From: Allium sativum
Lineage: Eukaryota; Streptophyta; Magnoliopsida; Asparagales; Amaryllidaceae
Reading direction: 5' to 3'
NCBI GenBank assembly: GCA_030737875.1
Contig: CM060924.1
Coordinates: 150,654,197 to 150,718,196, forward strand
Length of the DNA stretch: 64,000 bases
Shown here: one piece after another, positions 22,876-34,561 of the stretch
Position numbering within the stretch: the stretch's first letter is position 1
Layout of the letters: each line of letters begins with the position of its first letter
Program-made: the position numbers and the translations under genes
Notes under the pieces: generated by a model
Database searches by the model: none
The model's input: only the letters and a program-made list of their open reading frames with translations
Told to the model about the DNA's origin: nothing

Positions 22876-23505
22876 TGAAGGTTACCAGATCAGATAAAAG
22901 GTTTGAAAAATTATTTTCAAAACGGTTTTAAAAAGAAGCATTTTCAAAAGAAAAGTTCTGTTTTATAGGCATATTCCCGAAATCCATACAGGTTATCTTT
23001 TGATCCTCGGTTTGGTCCTTGTTTCCTTCTTTCCTGAGTCTCTGGGGTTCCTGGCTTTCTGGGAGGTAACATCATCGCGGCATGGTTCCGTAGGCTTGAC
23101 GAGACTACGACACCTGCCAAAGCACAAAGGAATGCCCAACTTCCATCGATAGCCACAGTAGTTTCACCTGAGGCTAGTTTTCTTTCAAGCTTTGTAGGGT
23201 TTCCCATACGATGGAGGCAACTTTCGAGAAAACTTGTCAACATGATTATACAGGGATGGTAAAGAAGAGAATGAGGGTGTTTGGCTAAGGAGCACAACCC
23301 AAGGATGAGAAATTCATGGATATGGACTTGGCTCACGAAGGAGGAAGGAATTGTAAAACCTAGGGCAAGAGGAGGTATCCTTTACTATGGTATAATAGTG
23401 CATATAATTAAGGACAAGGGCAAGAACGAGGGATAGGATTTTCAGGAGGGCGAGTGCATGCTTTCGCCACCAGAATACCTGAGAGAGAGATAGTAAAAGT
23501 CTCTG
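22876..23505 (+). mobile_element. Element B, leader and unrecognised interior
   Basis: About 630 bp between the PBS and the protease remnant. In intact relatives this would hold leader and gag. I recognise no capsid or zinc-knuckle sequence. The open frame on the minus strand at 22944-23336 has no family resemblance and is not accepted. Confidence 0.5.
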
Positions 23506-23790
23506 TTGGAAAAGTTTAGCTTTTCTTTTGATCAACCTGTTAGTACTCTATTTATTTTAGCACTTCACATAGTTGAGTCTTTGCACCTTAGTACTTGTAT
23601 AGTAGAAGATCCCATTTTAGTCTCAAATCCAATTGGTGGTTCGACCCGTTTACCTTTGGTTTGTAAGGATTTGAGAATGGCTATATTAAGTGTTGAGTTT
23701 AAGCGTAATGCTTATGTTTTTTTGGTCCATGGCCTATGAGTTGACTCGAGGCATGGGTTGGTTGGCTAGTAATTCTAAAAGAAGGGTAGT
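23506..23790 (+). pseudogene. Element B protease remnant
   Basis: This is a degenerate retropepsin segment of Gag-Pol. The stretch around IVESLHLSTCIVEDP and NPIGGSTRLPLVCKDL resembles chromovirus protease, downstream of the active-site loop. The DTG motif itself is not present, and the GMDWL-type end is replaced by a stop at 23737-23739 with frame loss. It cannot encode a working protease. It shows that B derives from a coding element related to E. Confidence 0.65.
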
Positions 23791-23879
23791 TAGACTTTTG
23801 ACTTGCCTTCGAAATACCCTCGAGATTTCGTGCGTTCCTAAAAGGATTAGTTAGGCTTAGCTACCTTGAATCGCTTAAT

Positions 23880-24020
23880 GCATTTATCGACGATTTACAA
23901 TCCGTTAGAGTAGTCTATGAGTACGCAGATGTTTTGATTAGGTTAGGGGTTTTTCCCCTAAAACTCGAGATAGACTTCCGCATGTATCCAGTTGACAATG
24001 CAAAGCCAGTTATCCGATCA
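23880..24020 (+). pseudogene. Element B protease-RT linker remnant
   Basis: A short stretch reading like VRVVYEYADVL...LEIDFRMYPVDNAKPV, which resembles the segment leading into the reverse transcriptase of gypsy elements. The RT palm, RNase H and integrase core that should follow are missing. The next recognisable sequence is the chromodomain-like tail. Confidence 0.5.
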
Positions 24021-24190
24021 ACGACGGTTTTAGAAATGGAGATCAAGAAGCTTCGCAAGCATGAAGATTAACTAGTTAAGGTACAGTGGAGTGAAGCTCA
24101 CGAAGACGCGACGTGGAAGACTAAAGATAAGACACGCGCATTATTCCTTTTTCTTGAGGGTATATCCTCGATCTCTTTTCTAGGAGTTTT
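24021..24190 (+). pseudogene. Element B chromodomain-like pol tail
   Basis: This is the last part of the integrase region. VKVQWSEAHEDATWKTKDK and a following LFLFLEGISSIS resemble the C-terminus of the E polyprotein (61176-61350, minus). A stop lies just upstream within the segment, so it is a relic. Between this and the linker remnant, about 3 kb of pol has been deleted relative to intact elements. Confidence 0.7.
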
Positions 24191-24360
24191 ATACTTGTTT
24201 CTATCTTTTAAAGTATATCCTCTAGGACATATCATCGATCCTTTGGTAGAAGCCAATGGATGTAAACATGTATTTGAAACATGTTATGATTGATGGATGC
24301 AAGTGGATGCATATACTCACACTAGGTATTAGATCGGCTCAGTCACTTTCATATTGCATT

Positions 24361-24398
<38 letters not shown>

Positions 24399-24692
24399 TA
24401 TGGATTAAACTTGATGTGTCGCATTTGAGTAAATGATTGTGCACTCATATAGAAATGATATGTTTCATTAGGATTGCATGCATATTGGACGCATGGCACT
24501 AACATAATTCGCATTAAGGAGGTCAACTGAATCAGTAGACCGCCTGATTTTGCAATAAATAAGGACATATACACACACTATGCATATGAACATGAAAGCA
24601 TTAGAAATCATTTTAAGGACAATGAATGCCTGTGATTAAATGGTTGAGTAGATAGGTGATTGGATGGGAGGACACATTCTTCCTAACTTGGA
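24191..24692 (+). mobile_element. Element B 3' untranslated region with (TA)n
   Basis: Non-coding. It contains a TA dinucleotide run at about 24367-24395. Its last 130 bp are strongly similar to the E 3' region (60604-60720, reversed), including the ATTCTTCCTAACTTGGAG stretch. Confidence 0.7.
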
Positions 24693-24710
24693 GATTTCGG
24701 GGACGAAATC
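24693..24710 (+). ncRNA. GGGA-loop hairpin before the PPT of B
   Basis: GATTTCG, loop GGGA, CGAAATC; 7-bp stem, 18 nt before the LTR. Compared with A, the two outer base pairs differ and remain paired. Confidence 0.6.
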
Positions 24711-24714
24711 CTTT

Positions 24715-24728
24715 TAAGAGGGGGAGAA
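24715..24728 (+). other. Polypurine tract of B
   Basis: AAGAGGGGGAGAA directly before the TG of the second LTR. Confidence 0.85.
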
Positions 24729-25723
24729 TGTAACACCCCATGATTCTGTAACATTAAGTTTCACAAATTAAGGTATAAATAATTTTTAGAAGAAGAATCA
24801 AGGGAAACAGGTTAAGCCATTGCGTTCGTCTCGAAATTCTGCTTGAGATAGGGTCTGAGTTTGCATAAATCGGACTCCGTATGAAGGAGTTATGACGTTC
24901 AGAAGTTTCAGCAAAAATTCAGAAACAACTCAGAAATATAAAAATCGCCGAACTAGGTTGGGCGGGAAAATTCCTACCCAGGCAGGTCGACCTAGAGGTC
25001 GATCTACCTCAGGGGAGGTCGACCTGGAGGTCGACCTACCTCAAGGGAGGTCGACCTAGGGGTCGACCTACCCCCCAGATCTGGGCAGAATTCTCATTTT
25101 GAACCGCGATTTTGACCCTATACGTTGACCAAACAGCTATAAAAACACCCCTAGGCCTTATATTTTCTCCTCACAACTTCTCTATGCCTATACTCTACTC
25201 TAATTCTAATTAAAATAAAATAAAATAAATCAAGATGGGGTTATGCTGTTCATGTTCTTCGTGGAATCAAGCTTTGAAATCAAGATTAGAATTCAAAAGC
25301 TAAATCAACGACTATTTTTCTACGAATCTAATCTCTGTAAGTCAGTTACTTTTTAGATTTGAATGTCTAGATCTAATTGTGGCATGTAATTAAATGAATA
25401 TAAGAATATGCCTGATTCTTTCATTTGAATCCGTGCTTGTACTTGCCTTTGCCTCTGATTCGGGACTGCTGTATTTAATTACCAACGAAGACTATGCCTA
25501 TGCCTATGACTATGAACATAAGACAATTGCCTATGACCGTGATTCATGACAATGTTGCCTATGACTATGAACATAAGGTTATTGCCTAAGACTATGACTA
25601 CACAACTGTTGCCTATGAAACTATTGCCTATGACTATGATTCATAATTTTGAGACTATTGCATATGATTCACGGCTATGCGACTATTGCCTATGACATTG
25701 ATTAAGAAACTATTGTGATTAGT
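24729..25723 (+). mobile_element. Element B, 3' LTR, first part (split by D)
   Basis: First 995 bp of the second LTR, collinear with 18564-19560. It contains the GTCGAC repeats (24984-25080), the TATA box (25137-25145) and most of the GCCTATGACTATG repeat. It stops at TGTGATTAGT where D begins. The LTR resumes at 51006. Confidence 0.93.
25719..25723 (+). other. Target-site duplication of D, left copy
   Basis: TTAGT here and at 51001-51005. The 5' LTR of B near 19557 shows the uninterrupted sequence. Confidence 0.92.
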
Positions 25724-28700
25724 TGTGACGGCCTGGAATTTCGCTCGATCTGAATCAGTCGTTAAACTGATCTAGACCGTTCGAAACCCCTGAACGTTGA
25801 GAACAGGACAAATCAGAACACAAACAGAAGAACATTTCATTGTATATTACAACAATGCATCAGATTACAAGAATATACAGAGTATAAATGAATAAATATT
25901 ACACAGAAATATCAGAGATTACAATAAATTACATAGCAGCGGAAAATAATACAAAGCACAACTGAAGGTGATATACGGATACAGAGCTTTCCGGATATCA
26001 TTCCAGCTGTAAACCAGGATCCTGTGAATATAAATCTGCAAAACCAAAACTACTAACTGCCCGTGCGGAAAATAGGGGCACCCAGAGTTTAGGTTAAAAC
26101 AATAAACTCCAGGTCAGTCATGTGACTGGTGTGAGAACTAAAATAGTTATTTAAAACTTTATTTTAAAAGAGAGTAATTCAAGGGACCACGCCGTATAAC
26201 ACGGAACGGGTTTCCTCCCAAGAATACCAGTGCATATCAATAAACAACGCAATGCTTTTTCGAAAAATGAAGCTATTATAAGACCCAGGTCCCATCACAC
26301 AATGCAACGCAAGCCGGAGGATAGGGTTTTCCCTTATAATAGCCAAACATGCTTGGTACGTTTAAAACAAATCATTTGATACTATAATAAGTGTATAGTG
26401 TCAAAACAATTTCAATCATAAGTATAAATCATAGACGGCATGGGTACCATATATCATGTCGCCATACTAGTTCTACAATTAAAACCGCGATACACGTATT
26501 GGAAATTGGATTTCTGTCATGAATCGAGGCAAGGGGCAAGCTCCTCTCCGCATTCGAGACACTCTAGCAAATGCCTCAGGATTACGCACACTGGGTAACC
26601 CCTGGATCTTCAGGGCCGGTCCTCACTTACGTTAGAGGATTAGTTATGCCTGAACACACGTTTCCCGGTCCTTACAGACCTATAATCGAGGCGCCTTATC
26701 CAACAACCACAAAGGTGAAAAGTATATAAATGTCAGGGCTGGTAAGTCACTGACACCACCAAAGCTAGAAAGAAACGTGCGCTCTCCCTGCAGTCCGTAT
26801 CCCGTTTTTAACTCATACCGAGGTGTGAGGCTCGCGAATACACGTTATACACAAAGCTACGCCACAAGGGCCGTGCTTTGATCATCAACTACAAGACTTT
26901 GCTTTTCAACAGAAGCCTTGATCCATGCAACTCAGCATGCCACACAGGCAATTCATGCCATGCGATTGATATCTATCGATATATAACCTCTAAGCTCGTA
27001 CGTCTTAGAGAAGGGCGTTAAGCAAGAGAATAAATTCTCCGCCGCCAGACAGATATATATTTAATAGAAATCAATCAACACAGAATAAAATCCAATGTCA
27101 GACACACAATCCATTTACAAGTCCGTTCTGGGTCTGAACGAAACCGGAGGCACTTTCCTCGCATATCCATCCATCTCCAAGTACGTCTGGACAACCACCA
27201 ACTATTTCCATCCTCTTGGGTGTACAGCCCAATCAGGATCGTCAGTAATTATCCAAACGATGTGAAGACTTCCGGTCTTCAACCACCGTCTTCATCTTCG
27301 ACATATCGCCGAATCGGTTATTCAGAATGGGTATAAACCCGGACTTTCCGAACAACCCGCGTATATTAAAAACAAAAGTTACACAAACACAACATACGCC
27401 TCATTCCAATTCATTAGTCACTAACCGCAAATTAGCAAGACAACAATTTCCCAAACATTAACCCCGAAGGCCGAAACCAACATCAGATCAATACCCAGGA
27501 AACCATTCTTCTTAGCCAACCTACAGCTAGTTTCTAAATTCCACATTCTTAGGGAAAGGTTCCCATTAATTTTATCCAAGATAAATTCTTTAAAATTTAT
27601 CCTGTAATCTTCCTTTGGATGTCATTTAAAACCAATAATGGTTTTTCCAACTAGTCGAGATTAGCGAACCGTAAAGAAGTAATTATTTATTTTATTTCCC
27701 AATCCCAACTTATTCATCCCATGAAGCAAAACTGGTAATACTCCATATCTAACACCGTGGTGTTATCGGTAAAATTAATTACCATTTCACGTTCAAATCT
27801 AATTAAAGATTTAACTATCGCTTTGGAGCAAAACTGGCGATACTCCATTCTCGCTCATTTTCTAAATTTGGTAATTTAGATTATCAATTCGAATTTCAAT
27901 CTAATTGCAGATTCAATAAAACTCCTTTTACTGGGTTAAAGAACTAGGTGTTATTTAAAACACAGTTCACGACAAACCCAAATCACATTCTATTTGTTAT
28001 CGGGTTAAAGAACTAGTGTTATTTAAAACACTGTTCACGATAAACCCATTTCAAATTTAATCAAATATATTAGAAATTCGATTATTTAAAACCCCTTTTT
28101 AAATCTAATTCATTTATTTAAAAATAATTGGGTTTTAAATTTTAGTTCAAAACTAGTTCATTTCGATAAAAACCCATTTTTATCCTTTCAAATATGGAGT
28201 TTTCCATCCTAATTTTTCGCAAATCATTTCTTATGATTTTACACAAATTATTGATATTTTTAATAATTTTATCAAGGCCCGTACAGTCGATTTCCAACAA
28301 TGGCCATCGAACTGCACTTACAGCGACCTTTTTCGAATTTGATTTGGACGTATCTCCAAATCCAACCGTTAATTTTGAATTTCTAATATTCGTTAGAAAG
28401 CCCTTTTCGATACGAACCCAACGGTTCCGGTTTTAGGAGAATCCGACGGTCGGATCTCCCGTAATGTTCGTTTGAAATAAATGGTCGAAATTCACGAACT
28501 GCCGCGACGCGGCGCGTTCTATTCAGGCCATTATATTATATATATAATATATATAATATATATTTCGCCGATCTCTATTTAAAACGAATTATATATTTAG
28601 TTTTGAATTCGTTTCAAAAGCAAATTCAACTTCATTTCAATTCAGATCAAAATCGAATTCTTCTTTATAAATTCGTTTTAAAATTCATTTCTATTCAATT

Positions 28701-28893
28701 CAAATTTCAATTTAATTTGAATTCATTTCACTTCATTTTAAATTCAATTCGAATTCGTTTTTCAATCCAATTCAAATTGGTTGTCTATTCGATTCAAATT
28801 CATTTTCTATTCAAATTAAATTCGTTTCGTTTTCTATTTGAATCAAGTTCATTATATATTCAATTTGAAATCAAATTGGTTTTCCATTCCATT

Positions 28894-29940
28894 TAATTCG
28901 AAATCGTTTTATATTCAACTCAATTCGAAATCGTTATATATTCAATTCATTTCGAAATCGTTATATATTCAATTCATTTCGAAATCGTTTTATATTCAAT
29001 TCATTTCGAAATCGTTTTATATTCAATTCATTTCGAAATCGTTTTATATTCAATTCATTTCGAAATCGTTTTATATTCAATTCATTTCGAAATCGTTATA
29101 TATTCAATTCATTTCGAAATCGTTTTATATTCAATTCATTTCGAAATCGTTTTGTATTCAATTCATTTCGAAATCGTTATATATTCAATTCATTTCGAAA
29201 TCGTTTTATATTCAATTCATTTCGAAATCGTTATATATTCAATTCATTTCGAAATCGTTTTATATTCAATTCATTTCGAAATCGTTTTATATTCAATTCA
29301 TTTCGAAATCGTTATATATTCAATTCATTTCGAAATCGTTTTATATTCAATTCATTTCGAAATCGTTTTATATTCAATTCATTTCGAAATCGTTTTATAT
29401 TCAGTTCATTTCGAAATCGTTATATATTCAGTTCATTTCGAAATCGTTATATATTCAATTCATTTCGAAATCGTTATATATTCAATTCATTTCGAAATCA
29501 TTATATATTCAATTCATTTCGAAATCGTTATATATTCAATTCATTTCGAAATCGTTTTATATTCAATTCATTTTGAAATCGTTATATATTCAATTCATTT
29601 CGAAATCGTTTTATATTCAATTCATTTCGAATTCGTTATATATTCAATTCATTTCGAAATCGTTTTATATTCAATTCATTTCGAAATCGTTTTATATTCA
29701 ATTCATTTCGAAATCGTTATATATTCAATTCATTTCGAAATCGTTATATATTCAATTCATTTCGAAATCGTTTTATATTCAATTCATTTCGAAATCGTTT
29801 TATATTCAATTCATTTCGAAATCGTTTTATATTCAATTCATTTCGAAATCGTTTTATATTCAATTCATTTCGAAATCGTTATATATTCAATTCATTTCGA
29901 AATCGTTATATATTCAATTCATTTCGAAATCGTTTTTCAA
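28894..29940 (-). repeat. 27-bp tandem array, D 3' LTR
   Basis: About 38 units of the type TTCGAAATCGTTTTATATTC plus AATTCAT, each with the 10-bp palindrome ATTTCGAAAT. Two main variants alternate (TTTTATATTC and TTATATATTC). Since 27 is nine codons and no stop occurs in two plus frames, the array reads as open frames of 421 and 266 codons, which are not genes. Confidence 0.92.
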
Positions 29941-30076
29941 TATTCATTTTGAAATGAATAAAATCGATATAAATCGTTCACGTCAAAATGGCGCATCACT
30001 AATCAACACGGCTTTATATATTCTATTTCAAATATTTCTTTTTCAAAATAGTTCGTTATTATCAAAATATTTTGTT

Positions 30077-30430
30077 CAACACATGACCAATCTCAATGGA
30101 TGAGTACTGTCAACACATGAACCTTTATTTTATATTGATAAAGATGTAAGTTTTATTATAAAAATATTTCGTTCAACACATGACTAATATCAACGGATGA
30201 ATATAGTCAACACATGAACCTTGATTTTATATTGATAAAGATATAAATTTTATTATAAAAATATTTCGTTCAACACATGACTAATATCAACGGATGAATA
30301 TAGTCAACACATGAACCTTGATTTTATATTGATAAAGATATAAATTTTATTATAAAAATATTTCGTTCAACACATGACTAATATCAACGGATGAATATAG
30401 TCAACACATGAACCTTGATTTTATATAATA
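30077..30430 (-). repeat. 97-bp tandem repeat, D 3' LTR
   Basis: Units starting at about 30077, 30174, 30271 and 30368, each containing CAACACATGA twice. The last is partial. The second LTR has the same at 38891-39245. Confidence 0.88.
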
Positions 30431-31384
30431 TTTTTTTTTTCAAATTGGAATGAGGCCCAATCAATTACCATATAATGTTAATTATATGGATTTTCATACA
30501 TCACATGTATATAATAGCATTGAAAAATAATCAACCATCAACCAAAGTGCACTACACTGTATAAGCATCAAATATAAATATCTGACGCTTATAACAGCCT
30601 GTCAATCAATCGATCGACATATTTAATCAATCAGGATGAGTGAACTTCAAATTTCATCCCAACACCCGTGTAGGGTTTCAAACAATCAAACATAGATTTT
30701 ATTCGTGCAGTTGGGCGATGTGTAAAATTTATCGACCCAATCAATGTCAGTCAAATCGGTGTGCATAAACAAACCATCTGGTTTGTAAATGAATATTTAT
30801 TTATTCACATTCACGTTAAAAATTATATTTTTAACGATAAAACATTTTATTCAACCTATGACTTTCTATTCAGTTCATTCTTTAAATAAAATGATATTTT
30901 TATTTTTCTAACATATTTTAGAAAATTTCGGCGGCATAACGGCACGATACTAGAAACGGGACAAGGCCCAGCCTTATCCCCGGTCTAGTGAAGGCCCACG
31001 TCATTCACACATCAATCAAATTCACTTTCGTTATGCAAACCACAAAATTTGGAGTAAGGGTCTAACCTAGCCTTACTCCTTCGCCTTATAACGGCGCACG
31101 TCTAATCCTAACCAATTTATCGATTTGATTTTTCACACCACAAACCACATTCAAACCAATATCGCAATCAATCACCAAACAGTCAAACAAACAAGTCCAT
31201 GGTCTGTGGACGATTGTGTCGGGTGCTACTAAGCACCGTCTGCATCCTAGTATATATATATAACTAGAAAATAAATTTGAAAGGTGAGAAATTCTCACAT
31301 ATAGCTATCCTAGCTCCACGGCTCTTCATTTGCAGAAGTCTTCGCCTTTTTGTCACCTTCGTTGCTGCTTTCACTACATACGTA

Positions 31385-31775
31385 AAAATCACATTTTTAC
31401 TTTGCTATTCAATATATAAAAATCGAATTTTTACTTCGATGTTCAATATATAAAAATCATATTTTTCTATCGAAGTTCAATATATAAAAATTCTATTTTT
31501 CTATCGAAGTTCAATAAATAAAAATTCTATTTTTCTATCGAAGTTCAATATATAAAAATTCTATTTTTCTATCGAAGTTCAATATACAAAAATTCTATTT
31601 TTCTATCGAAGTTCAATATATAAAAATTCTATTTTTCTATCGAAGTTCAATATATAAAAATTCTATTTTTCTATCGAAGTTCAATATATAAAAATTCTAT
31701 TTTTCTATCGAAGTTCAATATACAAAAATTCTATTTTTCTATCGAAGTTCAATATATAAAAATTCTGTTTTTAAT
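31385..31775 (-). repeat. 34-bp tandem array, D 3' LTR
   Basis: About eleven units of the type TTCTATTTTTCTATCGAAGT plus TCAATATATAAAAA, the first few more diverged. The copy in the other LTR is at about 40200-40590. Confidence 0.88.
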
Positions 31776-32019
31776 CCTTCTCAAACCATGCTACTTTTAT
31801 TTTTAAAACAAAACTATTTACATATTTAAAAACAACAGTATATTTATTTTATAAAAACTAATGTATATTTATATTTTCAAAACCATATTTTTGTATAAGC
31901 GAAAATCATATTTTAAACGATACCAACATATATAAATTTCATATTTTAAAACTATACTATATATATAAATTTTCAGATTTAATAAACTATAATATATATA
32001 TAAATTTTCAGATTTAATA

Positions 32020-32162
32020 AACTATAATGCTAAAATAATTTTCAGATTTAAACTATAATGCTAAAATAATTTTCAGATTTAAACTATAATGCTAAAATAA
32101 TTTTCAGATTTAAACTATAATGCTAAAATAATTTTCAGATTTAAACTATAATGCTAAAATAA
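32020..32162 (-). repeat. 30-bp tandem array, D 3' LTR
   Basis: About five units of AACTATAATGCTAAAATAAT plus TTTCAGATTT, next to the GC-rich block. The other LTR has the same at about 40840-40975. Confidence 0.85.
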
Positions 32163-32422
32163 ATAAATAAAAAAAAGAGAGTTAAAAACCTTTCTTCTTC
32201 CTTCTGAAACGAGGCCGCCACCAGCTCAAAACCCTCCCTCGACTTCCGCACCACCCACAGGCGGCTGACCTCCGATCTGAGGCTTCCACGAGGAGCGCCT
32301 AGGTGAGGCGCACCTCCCCCCTCGATTGCCACCCACTCGGTGGTCTGTGGCGGCCCAGAACCCGCTTCGAAGTTCGCCACTTTGCCCTCGAAAATCTCCC
32401 CGATTACTAAACTATAACCCAT
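32141..32422 (-). CDS. Leader open frame in the D LTR (93 codons)
   Basis: The frame begins MGYSLVIGEIFEGK about 180 bp downstream of the TATA box and lies in a GC-rich block that contrasts with the AT-rich LTR. It crosses GGAAGAAAG|GT (break at about 32189/32190), a possible splice donor also present in A at 8684, and then runs into the AT-rich repeat region. The second LTR copy (40968-41237) keeps the frame with one Glu-to-Lys change and a different end. I recognise no family. It may be a short upstream frame, a captured host exon or chance; coding is unproven. Confidence 0.25.
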   Translation of the reverse strand: MGYSLVIGEIFEGKVANFEAGSGPPQTTEWVAIEGGGAPHLGAPRGSLRSEVSRLWVVRKSREGFELVAASFQKEEERFLTLFFLFIYFSIIV

Positions 32423-32601
32423 CAGACCACCGTGGATTCGAAGCTCTCAGGAAGCACTCTAATTTTTGTTTGGATTCCATCTTTTAATTCGTGACGATCG
32501 TGGAGAAAATCGCCTTCAAACTCTGAAGCTGGGAACCGCGTATTCGAAGTGGCGGCTGACACTAGGGTTTAGGAGAGAAAGGATTTGATTGGCTGGGGGT
32601 T

Positions 32602-32610
32602 TTATATTAA
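32602..32610 (-). promoter_or_regulatory. Probable TATA box of D, 3' LTR
   Basis: On the minus strand TAATATAAAACCCCC lies about 915 bp into the LTR, just upstream of the GC-rich transcribed block. The second copy is at 41415-41423. Confidence 0.45.
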
Positions 32611-33524
32611 ATTTTTATATTATTTAATTTGAAAATTAGGGTCTTTTACATTCGGATACCAAATCAAACCCAACGCCTGTCGTCCCTAGCGTTTCACCCC
32701 CATTCTGAACACAATGGGATATGTACCGCAAGCTGAATTGATAGTTTGAATCAGTTTCCTTTTGAATTTTCATTTAAATCACTATATTGAATTTTAAACG
32801 TACACTTCAAATTACCGGGGTCACATACTAACTAGAAAAATTCCAGAAAAATATTTTCTAGCTTCGTATTGACGATACGGTCCTAACAAAACTTGTTTCG
32901 TCGAATTCTGAGACCGTTGGAAAAATGGCCAATTTCCAGTCGATTAAAATCGACTGAAACTGGTCAAACGCGTTTTCTTTTGCCACGCTCACATATTGAT
33001 TCTAAAAATTATGAAATTTGAAACCTAGCAATAACTTTACATCCCGGACCCAACAAAACTGGTTTCGTCGAAATCCGAGGTCGTTTGCAAAATGGCTATT
33101 TTTAAAGGCTATATATTATATTAAAATATATATAAATTCCACAGCGACTATTTCTAATTTTCAACTGGACATATCTCATCATTTATAAAGTGAAATCTCA
33201 GTTTCTCAACTTCGTTGGAAAGATATCATCAATTAGATCCTAATGTTTTTGGTTTCACAAAAATCCGGATTGTTTTGCACCCGGTACATTCAATTGAAGT
33301 TTGAAATCGAATTATCGAACTACCGCGCCATTTTTAATTCTATTTATAATTATATATAAATATTTATATTCTAACGACGACGCGTATAATATATACGTTC
33401 GAATTCTATTCAAAATTAATTTCTCGTCGATATTATTTAAAATAATTCATTTTAAATAATCAAAATTCGCTAAAATTGCCAAAATAAAAATTTTAAACTG
33501 GCCCAGATTTTCCGGGTTGTTACA

Positions 33525-33535
33525 ATCTCCCCCAC
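33525..33535 (-). other. Polypurine tract of D
   Basis: The reverse complement is GTGGGGGAGAT, identical to that of A, directly beside the LTR end. It fixes D on the minus strand. Confidence 0.87.
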
Positions 33536-33541
33536 TTAAAA

Positions 33542-33559
33542 CTTTTCGTCCCCGAAAAG
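33542..33559 (-). ncRNA. GGGA-loop hairpin before the PPT of D
   Basis: On the minus strand CTTTTCG, GGGA, CGAAAAG, 17 nt from the LTR. The stem is the same as in A, although D has no coding sequence to preserve. Confidence 0.6.
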
Positions 33560-34422
33560 GAACAAAGTCGAAAGTGGTTTGATTAATCAACTCTATGTTC
33601 GATCTGGCTTTCATTCTCCAACCCTTTGGTTTCTGAGAATTTTCAAAATTTCAAAAATTTGGCTAACACCCTAAATTTTTGAAAAATTTCGCTATAACCT
33701 CCCCTGCACCGGGAGCATCGGGGAATTTCAAGTAGCTTCCCCGGTCCTTCAGATCTCAAAAAGAAAAAGAAAAAGCCAAGCGGCCAGCCAATAGGCTCAC
33801 AAAATCATCATCACCCAAACAAAACAGTAAATTATGTAGTAAACATGTACCTATTTGTCGGGAAACAAATTTTATTCTCTGCTCTAGCCTCCATGCTATG
33901 ACCTGTTCAATATAAGTATATGTATATGCATGCAAATGCGACCAATTTTCGATACAGTTCAATATTTGATTATATTAGGCATAAATGGTTAAAAATTATC
34001 AAACAATTAAACAAACAACACAAACATCAATCAATTAGTGGATTAACGTTTCAAATTCATAAATTTACTATATATACAGAAAATCTTGTTTTTGATGCCA
34101 ATTCACAACAACGTGTTCTAACTATATTAGTTTTGGTTCTCACACCAGTCTAATGGAAATATATAGATAATCACACCTTCGTTACTCGAACATGAATACT
34201 AATGACAACTAGTCAATCATCAGCATCATCTTTGGGCCACTAGAGTATGATTCTATATCTATCCAATATATTAAAACTTCGAATATACGTTCATGACGCG
34301 TATATGCGAAATCTATATATACTCGATTGTCCATATTCAAAATAAGTAAATATTCAAATACGTATAAAACGATTTAAGTTTTCAAAACAAAATTGTTTTC
34401 ATTTGAAAAATATACTCTTCAC
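33560..34422 (-). mobile_element. Element D interior, non-coding
   Basis: With the flanking signals the interior is only 1039 bp (33525-34563). No gag or pol similarity is visible in any frame, and short open frames here are incidental. A long-LTR element with a tiny non-coding interior fits the LARD class of non-autonomous elements. The LTR ends, PBS, PPT and leader shared with A suggest that A-type proteins move it. Confidence 0.8.
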
Positions 34423-34461
34423 ACTCGTTCTAGGATACTACTGATCCTATCTCTAACGAGC
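34423..34461 (-). ncRNA. Two-stem leader hairpin of D
   Basis: On the minus strand the outer stem is GCTCGTT with AACGAGT (one G-T pair) and the inner stem TAGGAT with ATCCTA. Loop sizes and the AGAGA/G internal loop match A exactly. It lies 88 nt after the PBS. Differences from A fall as paired changes. Confidence 0.6.
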
Positions 34462-34549
34462 CATTCTAATTGGATATTGCTAATCCAATATCTGATGAAT
34501 TCTTTCGTATGGTTCTAATGTGTCTTGTTCTCGAGCTCTGTAAACCAAA

Positions 34550-34561
34550 GCTCTGATACCA
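34550..34561 (-). other. Primer-binding site of D
   Basis: The reverse complement is TGGTATCAGAGC, two bases inside the 5' LTR of D (34564). Same initiator-Met tRNA primer as A and B. Confidence 0.93.

Larger units (their letters stand above)
25724..33524 (-). mobile_element. Element D, 3' LTR (7.8 kb)
   Basis: On the plus strand it runs from TGTGACGGCC to GGGTTGTTACA; on its own (minus) strand it begins TGTAACAACCCGGAAAATC like A. At 7801 bp it is among the longest LTRs one would expect. In the minus direction it holds U3, a TATA box (about 32602), a GC-rich block with an open frame, four tandem arrays, and a 3' part homologous to the A LTR (for example 26500-27250). By eye it differs from the other copy at only about 1% of positions, so insertion is fairly recent. 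Confidence 0.93.

Noticed and set aside
22944..23336. 130-codon open frame on the minus strand inside B
   Set aside because: It is antisense to the element with no family resemblance; it lies where gag would be on the plus strand.
23506..23739. Independent small gene of 77 codons in B
   Set aside because: The sequence resembles the retropepsin region of chromoviruses and is better read as a pol relic.
28838..30103. 421-codon open frame with a nine-residue repeat (also 266 codons in another frame, and 412 codons at 37679-38917)
   Set aside because: It follows from a 27-bp satellite unit that lacks stops in two frames, lies within an LTR on the strand opposite to the element, and has no start context or conservation beyond the repeat.
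31385..31775. Possible CRISPR-like array (regular 34-bp repeats)
   Set aside because: Units are contiguous with no unique spacers, in an LTR of a plant retrotransposon.
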